Assembly (NCBI RefSeq): GCF_026929975.1
Contig: NZ_JANHOK010000003.1
Coordinates: 205,621 to 269,620, forward strand
Length of the DNA: 64,000 nt
Reading direction: 5' to 3'
Source: Bartonella sp. F02
GTDB lineage: Bacteria > Pseudomonadota > Alphaproteobacteria > Rhizobiales > Rhizobiaceae
Part shown: in pieces, positions 18,523 to 26,636 of the stretch
Layout of the letters: each line of letters opens with the position of its first letter
Position numbering within the stretch: position 1 is the stretch's first letter
The notes under the pieces: generated by a model
Database searches by the model: none
What the model saw: the letters and a program-made list of their open reading frames with translations, nothing else
What the model was told of the DNA's origin: nothing
Translations under genes and position numbers: made by a program

Positions 18523-18847
18523 GAGTATACAGGTTGTCCAACAAGATTTCGTATTTGTTGCATGAAATGCAACTTCCTATAATATTTTTCTCTCTATTTA
18601 TTATCAGTCATTATTTTATAAATAATGCATTATAATACTAGATTCTACGGTGTTGGGATTGTTTCTTTGTTTTACAAACAAGGCTAAAATAGATCATCTT
18701 ATAAGATAACTTTTAAAGCTACCAATTGATTTATGTATATTAGATTATAATGATAAATAAATGGATTAGAGTCTTTTCTTAAGAAGAAATAAAATCTATG
18801 TTTCTGCTTTATTCTGTATATTTCTATACCTTCAAATTAACAATAAT
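18523..18847. other. Intergenic region between rlmJ and uvrC
   Basis: About 325 AT-rich bases between two minus-strand genes. I see no coding frame, tRNA or clear terminator in it. Confidence 0.5.
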
Positions 18848-19711
18848 CTAAGGGAATAGTTTCTCTTGCTGAAGCCATTTTTGAGTAATTCGTGCACTTT
18901 TATCTTGTCCAAGATGAGTGATAAGAAAAGGACTGAGTTTTTTCATTTCTTCTTCAAGAGTATATGGAGGATTGATAAGAATCATACCGCTTCCATTCAT
19001 TGTAGGTGATAGTGAGTTTTTTCGAATTCGCATTTCGAGCTGTAAAATTTTAGGAATGTCTGTTTGTTGAAGTGCAGAAAGAAAGTGTTCAATTTCTTTA
19101 TCGTGTTTAACAGGATACCATAAAGCATATGTGCCTCCTGAAAAACGTCGATGTGCTTTTATTATTCCATCAATGAGACGAGAAAACTCACCAGGTTTTT
19201 CAAAAGAAGGATCAACGAGAATAAGTCCACGTTTTTCTTTTGGTGGCAGATGAGAATTCAGCGATAACCAACCATTTAAATGTAAAACTTTTGTTTGATA
19301 ATCACCGACAAAATTTTTTGCTAAAGTCTGATAATCTTCATAGTGTAATTCAATTGCAGTTAGCCGATCTTGTTTGCGCAATAATTGGCGGATCAGAATA
19401 GGGGACCCGGGATAAAGTATAATTTCTTTATGTTCTTTATTGGTATTATAGATAGCATTGTACCACGGGGAAAGAAGTTCTTTCAAATGTTCTGGGATAG
19501 AAACAGATAAAAGTCGTCCAACACCTTCACGCCATTCACCTGTTTTTTGAGCTTCCAAAGAAGAAAGATCATAAAGTCCGATTCCTGCGTGTGTATCTAT
19601 AACGCGAAAAGCTTTCTCTTTGCGTTTGAGGTATTCTACAATGCGAGTGACAATAATGTGTTTAAAAACATCAGCAAAATTGCCAGCATGATAAATATGC
19701 CGATAATTCAT
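18848..19711 (-). CDS. rlmJ: 23S rRNA (adenine(2030)-N6)-methyltransferase
   Basis: RlmJ (YhiR/ComJ family) methylates A2030 of 23S rRNA using S-adenosylmethionine. From the ATG at 19711 the protein has 287 residues and begins MNYRHIYHAGNFADVFKH, the family signature. Further marks are DTHAGIGLYDL (SAM binding, about 40-50) and the catalytic-type loop LVDPSFEKPGEF (about 164-175, D-P-[PS]-[FY/F/E] type). A TTG two codons earlier is the less likely start. The gene is divergent from serS across a 486-base spacer. Confidence 0.92.
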   Translation of the reverse strand: MNYRHIYHAGNFADVFKHIIVTRIVEYLKRKEKAFRVIDTHAGIGLYDLSSLEAQKTGEWREGVGRLLSVSIPEHLKELLSPWYNAIYNTNKEHKEIILYPGSPILIRQLLRKQDRLTAIELHYEDYQTLAKNFVGDYQTKVLHLNGWLSLNSHLPPKEKRGLILVDPSFEKPGEFSRLIDGIIKAHRRFSGGTYALWYPVKHDKEIEHFLSALQQTDIPKILQLEMRIRKNSLSPTMNGSGMILINPPYTLEEEMKKLSPFLITHLGQDKSARITQKWLQQEKLFP

Positions 19712-19987
19712 AAGCAAACTTTAATTATATCTATGATTATTCCTAAATGTTCTTAACAATGAAAAATATATTGAAAATCTAAAAATTGAAATTTATTCTG
19801 ATATGGTATTACTTTTAATGCATGAAATTAAATTTAGCCAGCGCATTATTTCTATTTTTCTTGATGGATGATATAGAAAGATATCAAAGGGTGATTTAAT
19901 AAAGATCAATTATTTTAACTTTTTATTTGATTTTTCAATTATCTCTTGTCACTAGTCTATTAACGAAAATTGAATTATTAACATCTT

Positions 19988-20011
19988 CTCCATTAAGATT
20001 TTAAAATGGAG
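19988..20011 (+). other. Hairpin in the spacer upstream of serS
   Basis: CTCCATT pairs with AATGGAG around a 10-base loop and is followed by a T-rich stretch, so it could act as a terminator or leader structure 187 bases before serS. In related genomes tatC often precedes serS; here the spacer (19712-20197) holds no gene, and the hairpin could be the surviving end of a lost unit. Confidence 0.3.
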
Positions 20012-20197
20012 GTTCTTATTTTTTGTTGTAATAATAGTGATATGGTATGTTTTTTTGATTTATGTTGTTAATAGTTTTGCTAACAATTTCCTTATATGAA
20101 AGATTTTTATTAAATTGGTGGGTTAAAAAGAAAACTCTTAAAAGAAATTTATATTGTATATAAATACAGATAGAAACAATACAAATGAGGCGTTCTA

Positions 20198-21472
20198 ATG
20201 CTTGATATTAAATGGATTCGTGAATATCCTGAAAAATTAGATGAAGCACTGGCAAATAGAGGTATTGAACCACAAGCACAAAAATTGATTGAACTTGATC
20301 ATGAACGCCGCATGCATATCTCTAAAGTTCAAGATGCGCGAGAGCGTCGTAATTTTGCTTCAAAAGAAATAGGGCAAGCTTTAGCTGAAAATGATCATAA
20401 AACTGCCGAACGTATTAAAGCTGAAGTTGAAGAACTGAAAGTTTTTCTTTCTTCTGCTGTTGCTGAAGAAAAGAGATTGACTGAGAATTTAGAAAAGGCT
20501 CTTTCAGCTATTCCGAATATTCCATTAGATGATGTCCCAAAAGGAAAAGATGAACGTGATAATGTAATTGTTCGTCATTTTGGTACACCTAAGGTATTTG
20601 ATTTTCCACCGAAAGAACATTTTGATCTTGGTCAAAATCTTAAGCAAATGGATTTTGAGAAAGCTAGTCGTTTATCTGGTGCGCGTTTTACAGTTCTTTC
20701 TGGAGAGTTGGCGCGGCTTGAACGCGCATTGGGTCAGTTTATGCTTGATATGCATGTTGACGAACACGGTTATAAAGAAGTTTCTGTTCCTTTTTTAGTT
20801 CGAGATGAGGCTGTCTATGGAGCAGCTCAGTTGCCGAAATTTGCTGATGATCTTTTTCGAACAACAGATGGTCGGTGGCTTATTTCTACAGCGGAAGTTC
20901 CATTAACCAATTTGGTAAATGATGAAATTCTTGAAGAATTAGATTTACCTCTGCGATTTTCTGCTCTTACTCCTTGCTTTCGTTCAGAAGCAGGAGCTGC
21001 AGGCCGTGATACACGTGGTATGTTGCGCCAGCATCAGTTTTGGAAGGTAGAAATGGTATCGATTACTACTGAGGAGCAATCCTTAGCTGAATTAGAGCGT
21101 ATGACCGAATGTGCAGAAAATGTATTAAAACGACTTCAATTACCTTTTCGTACTTTGGTTCTTTCTACTGGAGATATGGGATTTGCAGCACGTAAAACTT
21201 ACGATATTGAGGTTTGGCTTCCAGGTCAGGGATGTTATCGTGAGATTTCAAGTTGTTCAGTGTGTGGCGATTTTCAAGGACGTCGCATGAATGCTCGATA
21301 TCGTAAAACAGGCGAAAAAATATTGCAGTATGTTCACAGTTTGAATGGATCTGGTGTCGCTATTGGACGTTGTCTTGTCGCTATTCTTGAAAATTATCAA
21401 CAAGCAGACGGTTCAATTATTATTCCAGATGCTTTGCAACCCTATATGAAAGTAAATTATATTACCCTTTAA
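20198..21472 (+). CDS. serS: Seryl-tRNA synthetase
   Basis: SerRS charges tRNA-Ser (and tRNA-Sec where present). The 424-residue protein starts [18 protein letters not shown] and has the long antiparallel coiled-coil tRNA-binding arm (about 30-100). The class II catalytic core follows, with motif 2 ([23 protein letters not shown], about 265-287 in part) and motif 3 ([19 protein letters not shown], about 385-403). The ATG is preceded by a GAGG-type site. In other Rhizobiales the next gene is surE; here pcm follows after 146 bases. Confidence 0.97.
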   Translation: MLDIKWIREYPEKLDEALANRGIEPQAQKLIELDHERRMHISKVQDARERRNFASKEIGQALAENDHKTAERIKAEVEELKVFLSSAVAEEKRLTENLEKALSAIPNIPLDDVPKGKDERDNVIVRHFGTPKVFDFPPKEHFDLGQNLKQMDFEKASRLSGARFTVLSGELARLERALGQFMLDMHVDEHGYKEVSVPFLVRDEAVYGAAQLPKFADDLFRTTDGRWLISTAEVPLTNLVNDEILEELDLPLRFSALTPCFRSEAGAAGRDTRGMLRQHQFWKVEMVSITTEEQSLAELERMTECAENVLKRLQLPFRTLVLSTGDMGFAARKTYDIEVWLPGQGCYREISSCSVCGDFQGRRMNARYRKTGEKILQYVHSLNGSGVAIGRCLVAILENYQQADGSIIIPDALQPYMKVNYITL

Positions 21473-21618
21473 TGTTGCAAAAAGAGAAACTAATATATTC
21501 TCTGTTGCTGATAAGCTATAGTGGTATTGGATACACAACAAGAGTTTACTATTTTATAAAAAGAAATAGTTTATATATGTGGTAATATTTTCATTCATAT
21601 AGGAGATCGAATAACATC

Positions 21619-22278
21619 ATGGAGAAAAAGGATGTTTTGCGATTTCGTGAAGAACTTGCAGGCCTTGTCTTAAAAATGCGCAGTAAAGGCATTGATGATG
21701 TTCGTTTTTTTTCGGCGCTTGAGAAAATACCACGACAGCAATTTGTTTCTGCTCCTTGGCTGAATAGCGCTTATGATAATAAGGTTATTCCAATTGAATG
21801 CGGTGAATATATTGAACGTTTAGAAGAGCAACTTTTAATTCTTTTTGCATTGTCATTAGAAAAAAAACATCGTGTTTTAGAAATAGGTACGGGGTCTGGT
21901 TTTTGTACTGCTCTTATGGCGTATTTGAGTGGTCGTGTTACAACGATTGATCGTTATAAAACACTTGTTGATTTAGCACAGCAAAAATTTCAAAATTTAG
22001 GAATTGAAAATATTGTTGTGCGGCAAATTGATGGGAGTCGAAGTGTTGCAGGTTTGGGATCATTTGATCGTATTCTTATTTGGCCTTCACGTTTTTGTGA
22101 GCCAAAAGAGTTTTTAGAACTTTTAACTGAAGATGGAATTCTCATTCAGGCTATAGGACCAGATGAAGGGGTGCAAGTGGTTACGCGTTATATAAAAAAT
22201 GGCAGCCAATTTGAGCGTTCAGAAATGTTTCAAGTTCGCTATCAGCCTTTCATTGAAAGTGTTGCAGAAGCGCTTTAA
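21619..22278 (+). CDS. pcm: Protein-L-isoaspartate O-methyltransferase family protein
   Basis: Members methylate isoaspartyl residues in damaged proteins so that they can be repaired. The 219-residue protein has the SAM-binding glycine loop VLEIGTGSG (86-94) and the post-I acidic segment TTIDRY. The usual substrate motif G-Q-x-x-S-Q-P, just before the SAM loop, is not conserved: the aligned stretch reads CGEYIERLEEQ (61-71). Activity on isoaspartate is therefore uncertain, and family membership rests on the fold and position between serS and nlpD. The start has a strong AGGAG about 10 bases upstream. Confidence 0.8.
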   Translation: MEKKDVLRFREELAGLVLKMRSKGIDDVRFFSALEKIPRQQFVSAPWLNSAYDNKVIPIECGEYIERLEEQLLILFALSLEKKHRVLEIGTGSGFCTALMAYLSGRVTTIDRYKTLVDLAQQKFQNLGIENIVVRQIDGSRSVAGLGSFDRILIWPSRFCEPKEFLELLTEDGILIQAIGPDEGVQVVTRYIKNGSQFERSEMFQVRYQPFIESVAEAL

Positions 22279-22440
22279 TTTGTAGAATAAAACTAAAAAA
22301 ATGCTCTATTTTTAGATTTAGTAGTGAGTTTTTTCCGTTTATTATAAGATATTTATGGATACAACCGCTAATCTTAACTTTTAGGTAATATTAGAAAGGT
22401 TTAATTAAAGTTGTGTTGAATATTGGTTAGTGAGCGAACT

Positions 22441-23532
22441 ATGTGTTTAAAAGTTTTTAGTAACATTGCATGGTATAAATTTCAGAGATTATCTTTTGGG
22501 CTGGTAACAATAGTCATAGCAGGATGTAGTTCTGGTACGCAACGTTTCTCTAGTAATGTTTACAATAGTACAGTTCCTATGCAATCAAATATGAACACAA
22601 CGATATCTTACAATACAAGATTGTTATCGCAAGGAGATGTAATTCAAAGTAGTGAATTACCACCTGCGGAATCGAATGATATCGCAGAAGCTAATTATAA
22701 TACTTCTTACCTTTCGTCTAATGGTCGAGTTATGGGTACTCCACCGAGAAACTTGGGAACGCTTTCTCGCTCGCAAGCGAATAATCCTATCGCATCTCGC
22801 CGTAATTCTTATATTGTACAGAGTGGAGATACATTGCTAAGTATCGCGCAGCAAGTAGGAATTAGTGTTGATGCGTTGAAATTAGAAAATGGTATAAATA
22901 ATGATTTTGTCTATATCGGTCAGGTGCTTATAATTCCCAAAAAAGACACAATGATGTCTTCAACGAGAAATAAGAAATTTCCTTCAGCTTCATATAAAGC
23001 ACCTACAACAACTATACCTTTTAAAAATAATGCTCAATCAAAGAGTGAGCAACATTTTTCTCAACAAGTAACCAAGTCAAAATCTGTGATCAATGGGCCG
23101 TCAATGAAAGAGAAGATTCATTCGAATGATTTTATTTCTCCTCAAACAACGGGTATTTCTAAAATGCGGTGGCCAGTACGAGGACGTTTATTGAGTCAAT
23201 TTGGTCAGAAGAAAGATTCAATAATCAATCGAGGAATAGATATTGCAGTACCTGAAGGTTCGTCAGTAAAAGCAGCAGAAAATGGAATTGTTATTTATGC
23301 AAGCGATGGGATAAAAGAATTAGGCGAAGTCGTTATAATTCGACATGAAAATAATATTGTTACTATTTATGGACACAATAGTAAGTTTTTAGTTCATAAA
23401 GGTCAAAGAGTACGGCGAGGTGATGAAATTGCTAAATCTGGTGTTTCTGGAAACGCTAAGACACCACGTGTTTATTTTGAAGTTCGTAAAAATGCTGTAC
23501 CTGTAGATCCTACAGATTACTTAGAAAGATGA
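22441..23532 (+). CDS. nlpD: LysM/M23-domain lipoprotein, NlpD-like amidase activator
   Basis: A 363-residue lipoprotein. The ATG at 22441 starts a signal with the lipobox VIAGC (Cys about 31); a TTG at 22423 is a less likely start. A LysM peptidoglycan-binding domain (YIVQSGDTLLSIAQQVG, about 127-170) and a Ser/Lys-rich linker precede the C-terminal LytM/M23 domain (from RWPVRGRLLSQFG). Two zinc-binding motifs are degenerate: INRGIDIA replaces H-x-G-x-D and RVYFEVR replaces H-x-H, as in E. coli NlpD. It therefore probably activates cell-wall amidases at division and does not cut peptidoglycan itself. It follows pcm, as in many proteobacteria. Confidence 0.88.
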   Translation: MCLKVFSNIAWYKFQRLSFGLVTIVIAGCSSGTQRFSSNVYNSTVPMQSNMNTTISYNTRLLSQGDVIQSSELPPAESNDIAEANYNTSYLSSNGRVMGTPPRNLGTLSRSQANNPIASRRNSYIVQSGDTLLSIAQQVGISVDALKLENGINNDFVYIGQVLIIPKKDTMMSSTRNKKFPSASYKAPTTTIPFKNNAQSKSEQHFSQQVTKSKSVINGPSMKEKIHSNDFISPQTTGISKMRWPVRGRLLSQFGQKKDSIINRGIDIAVPEGSSVKAAENGIVIYASDGIKELGEVVIIRHENNIVTIYGHNSKFLVHKGQRVRRGDEIAKSGVSGNAKTPRVYFEVRKNAVPVDPTDYLER

Positions 23533-24393
23533 TTAATTATGCTTTAATTTCAAAAGTGTAATATATTGAACATGAGAATGTAGATTAATTAATTTTTTCT
23601 GAATTTGATAGGAATAAGTTGCTGCGCAGTTCTTATGAGAGAACGTGTTATAGAGTGTCTTTTGTTTCCCAAAAATATTTAAGCTTATCTAATAAACTGT
23701 ATTGTCAGAAAAAGCTTTTAAAGATTTATTCTTTATTATTGCGTGATGGAAAAGTGTACAGAAAATCATATTGGTTTTTTATGAAATTAATTGAAATAAG
23801 ATAATTAATAATCTCTTTGCGATAGAGTTTTATGAGTTTGGATCATTTTTTATCTGATCTCTGTATCTGCTATGGTGTATTTAGCAGTCATTCATAATGA
23901 TAAGTTTTATATTATTTGTGATTTATAGAATAATCTCTGGTAGAGAATTCTTCTGGAAAAGTCATTTGTGATTCAAGTATAATATTCCTGTTAATATCAA
24001 TATTCCAACCAGATTTGATGTCAGTGTAATTGATGATATTGGTAGATTTCCAGCCTAATTTTTTCAATGTAAAGCAGATTATGTGATTAGCTTAACAAAA
24101 AAATATTATCTCGTTTAGAATAGCGATTAAATAAGTTAAAAATTGTTTTGTGTTCTTTTTTATCTTGATTAAGAAAAAAAATATTTATGATATACAAAAA
24201 AAGAAATAAATTTGTTTTTTAAGAGTTTTTAGCCGTTGCTTTCTGTTTTTGAAGGTTTTATTGCCTTTTAAGAAGATCAAAATTACGTGATGTAATATTA
24301 CTTTTTGTATTTAGAGAAGTTTTCTTTTGCGAAAGTATCGGGTTTTTAAAATTAGAGTAAAAAATACTTCGGTTCAATTGATGGGAGATCAAA
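23533..24393. other. Long non-coding spacer between nlpD and yajC
   Basis: About 860 AT-rich bases with no convincing intact gene. A 61-codon TTG-start frame (23619-23804, plus) has no ribosome-binding site and poor composition. A start-less open stretch on the minus strand is listed separately. The length suggests that at least one ancestral gene has decayed here. Confidence 0.5.
23912..24091 (-). pseudogene. Possible remnant of an unidentified gene
   Basis: A 59-codon stretch without stops, bounded upstream by a TAA and lacking any ATG, GTG or TTG at a sensible place. It reads LKKLGWKSTNIINY ... GWNIDINRNIILES, with coding-like composition. I cannot name a family. Confidence 0.25.
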
Positions 24394-24867
24394 ATGTTTA
24401 TAACCAATGCTTATGCTCAAGCTGCAGGCGCTCAGACTGTAGGTAGTTTTTCAAGTAAAGAATTGCTGACCTCAGTTTTTCCTTTCATTTTAATTTTTGT
24501 AATTATGTATTTTTTAATTATTCGTCCACAGCGCGCTCAAATGAAAAAACGTCAAGAAATGCTTAACGCTGTTCGTCGTGGTGATACAGTTGTAACGGGA
24601 GGCGGTGTTGTTGGTAAAGTTATGAAAGTTAATGATGCAAGTGGTGAATTAGAGGTTGAAATTAGTGAGGGTATCCGGATCCATGTTTTACGCTCCACAT
24701 TGTCGGATGTTCGCGTTAAAGGTGAGCCACTTTCAGAAGAAAAATCGAAATCTGATGTTACGATGAAAACACAAAAAAAGTCTAAAGCTAAAACTGTGAC
24801 AAAAGAAAACGTTGCTATGACTCGAAAGAAAAAAGATGAAACAAAAACAAATGAGTCAGATGCATAA
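24394..24867 (+). CDS. yajC: Preprotein translocase accessory subunit YajC
   Basis: YajC is a small inner-membrane partner of SecDF in the Sec holotranslocon. The 157-residue protein has one membrane helix (about 28-45, FPFILIFVIMYFLIIRPQ), the hallmark RPQRAQMKKRQEML, then the conserved V-x-R-G-D-x-V-V-T-x-G-G segment (about 65-77). A Lys-rich, low-complexity tail of about 45 residues follows. The ATG has GGGAG upstream. secDF normally follows directly; here a terminator and then a different gene follow. Confidence 0.93.
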   Translation: MFITNAYAQAAGAQTVGSFSSKELLTSVFPFILIFVIMYFLIIRPQRAQMKKRQEMLNAVRRGDTVVTGGGVVGKVMKVNDASGELEVEISEGIRIHVLRSTLSDVRVKGEPLSEEKSKSDVTMKTQKKSKAKTVTKENVAMTRKKKDETKTNESDA

Positions 24868-24913
24868 TTAAGGTTTATAAAACATTTTAAAGCTTATTTT
24901 TATGAAAACGAGG

Positions 24914-24945
24914 TGGCTTTTTATATTAAAGCCATTTTGTTCTTT
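24914..24945 (+). terminator. Rho-independent terminator after yajC
   Basis: TGGCTTT (24914-24920) pairs with AAAGCCA (24928-24934) around a 7-base loop, followed by TTTTGTTCTTT. It closes the yajC transcript where secDF would be expected. Confidence 0.65.
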
Positions 24946-25309
24946 CTGCTTAGTTTTATGATTGATAAATGAAAACTTGTTTTCTTTTGGTATTTTATAG
25001 AGCGTTTTATTACTCTTGTCAGTTTGTATGAGAGAACTTTGTTGTTTTTATATATGCAGTTGAGATAAATCTCCCCTTTTTATGTTATGTGTATAATGGT
25101 AGAGCTATATCGTGTTGTTAATTTTTGCTGATATCATTTGCGCGTTATGTTCTGTTATTATTTTAGCAAATATTGATTAAAATTTTGCATCGATATTGTT
25201 TGATGAGTTATGATTAGTAACATTTTGTTTATCAGTGTTTATTTTTAATTTGTTGCAAGTTTTTGAAGATAACACGCAGTCGGATTTTGAAAAATGAGGA
25301 ATATTTGCT
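24946..25309. other. Spacer between yajC and the Mth938-domain gene
   Basis: About 360 AT-rich bases. I see no secD or secF remnant and no other gene. It should hold the promoter of the downstream pair. Confidence 0.5.
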
Positions 25310-25696
25310 ATGTTTCATGCAATTCAGGTTCGCGAAGCACATTTTCCAGGGCGTGCTCCTATTGACTCTTATGGAAATGGTGGCTTTCGTTTTGCTGATA
25401 TGTCACATCGGGGCTCTATTGTTTGTGTTCCTTCAGGTGTTTATGGTATCAATATGAAGGAACCTATACCTTCTCGAGAAGATCTTTTTTATATTTTAGA
25501 AGAATCAGACACTATTGAAGTCTTGTTGGTTGGAACTGGCGTGGAATTATTACGTTTACCTGAAGAACTACGGGTACTTTTATGGGAAAAACGTATTTCA
25601 GCGGACACAATGAGTACAGGAGCAGCGGTGCGTACATTTAATGTTCTGTTGTCTGAAAATCGCGCAGTTGCTGCGTTGTTGTTTGCAGTAGAATGA
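25310..25696 (+). CDS. Mth938-like (DUF498) domain protein, NDUFAF3 homologue
   Basis: The 128-residue protein belongs to the DUF498/Mth938 family. Visible marks are YGNGGFRFADMSHRGSI, the LLVGTGVELLRLP strand-loop, and the C-terminal MSTGAAVRTFNVLLSENR. The mitochondrial member NDUFAF3 is a complex I assembly factor, and the alphaproteobacterial gene usually sits next to secDF. The stop overlaps the start of the next gene (ATGA at 25693), so the two are translationally coupled. The biochemical activity is not known. Confidence 0.88.
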   Translation: MFHAIQVREAHFPGRAPIDSYGNGGFRFADMSHRGSIVCVPSGVYGINMKEPIPSREDLFYILEESDTIEVLLVGTGVELLRLPEELRVLLWEKRISADTMSTGAAVRTFNVLLSENRAVAALLFAVE

Positions 25697-26556
25697 CGAA
25701 TTTTCTTTCACATTGTCTTGAAGTTTTACGCGCTGCAGATCGTGATCGTTATATATCCGTTTTATTTGCTCCTCAAAAAAAACGTGAGGCATTAGCTGCG
25801 CTTTATGCGTTTAATGTAGAAATTTCTCGTATTCGTGAAAGCGTTAGTGATCCGTTTATTGGTGAAATGCGTTTACGTTGGTGGTATGATTCTATTGCGA
25901 ATAATGAAATACAACAGAACGCAAACAATCCAATTATGAACCAATTGTTGACAACAATTACTCTTTATAACTTACCTAGAAAAGTTTTTTTACATTATTG
26001 TGATGCGAGAATTTTTGATCTTTATAGTGATTCAATGGCAACTATTCATGATCTTGAATCTTATTATAATAAGACGGCAAGCGCAATTTTGCATCTTTCT
26101 TGTCAGATATTGGATTCTGATATTTCTCAAAATTTTTCAGATGTGTGTAAACACGGAGGAATTGCTCAAGCATTAAGTGGTTTATTACGTCTTTTACCAT
26201 TGATGCAATCACGCTATCAATCTTATTTCCCTTCTGATATGTTAAAAGCAGTAGGAGTTGAGAGGGAAGAATTGGAGAGAAATTGTGTCAATAATGAACA
26301 AAAAAAACGCATTATTGAAGCTATAATAGCTTTATCACAAGATCATTATCTTAAATTTTATGAACAGTTTATTGCATTGCCTAAAATTCTTAAACCAGCA
26401 TTTCTTCCGTTGGCAATTACACCTGCATCTCTTCAAAAAGCAATACGATTGGGAGCTGCAATTTTTCAAGAAGATGCAAGGTTGTCATTGCTTTATCGTT
26501 ATTGTTTAATAACAAAGGCTGCAATAAGTGGTAAACTTCCTAAATTGTTACAATGA
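25693..26556 (+). CDS. Phytoene/squalene synthase-like protein, NDUFAF6 homologue
   Basis: The 287-residue protein has the trans-isoprenyl diphosphate synthase fold of COG1562 (ALAALYAFNVEISRIRE, MRLRWWYDS, then LESYYNKTASAILHLS). The aspartate-rich D-x-x-x-D motifs of true squalene or phytoene synthases are not visible, as in mitochondrial NDUFAF6, a complex I assembly factor. It is therefore unlikely to make carotenoids. Coupling to the NDUFAF3 homologue upstream supports a shared role in respiratory complex assembly; this is inference. The plus-strand gene converges on ppiD. Confidence 0.85.
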   Translation: MTNFLSHCLEVLRAADRDRYISVLFAPQKKREALAALYAFNVEISRIRESVSDPFIGEMRLRWWYDSIANNEIQQNANNPIMNQLLTTITLYNLPRKVFLHYCDARIFDLYSDSMATIHDLESYYNKTASAILHLSCQILDSDISQNFSDVCKHGGIAQALSGLLRLLPLMQSRYQSYFPSDMLKAVGVEREELERNCVNNEQKKRIIEAIIALSQDHYLKFYEQFIALPKILKPAFLPLAITPASLQKAIRLGAAIFQEDARLSLLYRYCLITKAAISGKLPKLLQ

Positions 26557-26636
26557 GACAATATTTTATTAGTCTAAACATTGTTTATGTTGAGTGTTCT
26601 GCAAGTATAAGCGCAATATTGAGTCCAATATTTATC

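Noticed and set aside
23619..23804. 61-residue plus-strand frame after nlpD
   Set aside because: TTG start, no ribosome-binding site, no recognisable family, and AT-driven composition.
24902..24961. A 19-codon frame starting M-K-T-R-W, which resembles the first residues of some SecD proteins
   Set aside because: It lies over the terminator hairpin and stops after 19 codons; the hairpin explains the sequence better and nothing downstream resembles SecD.
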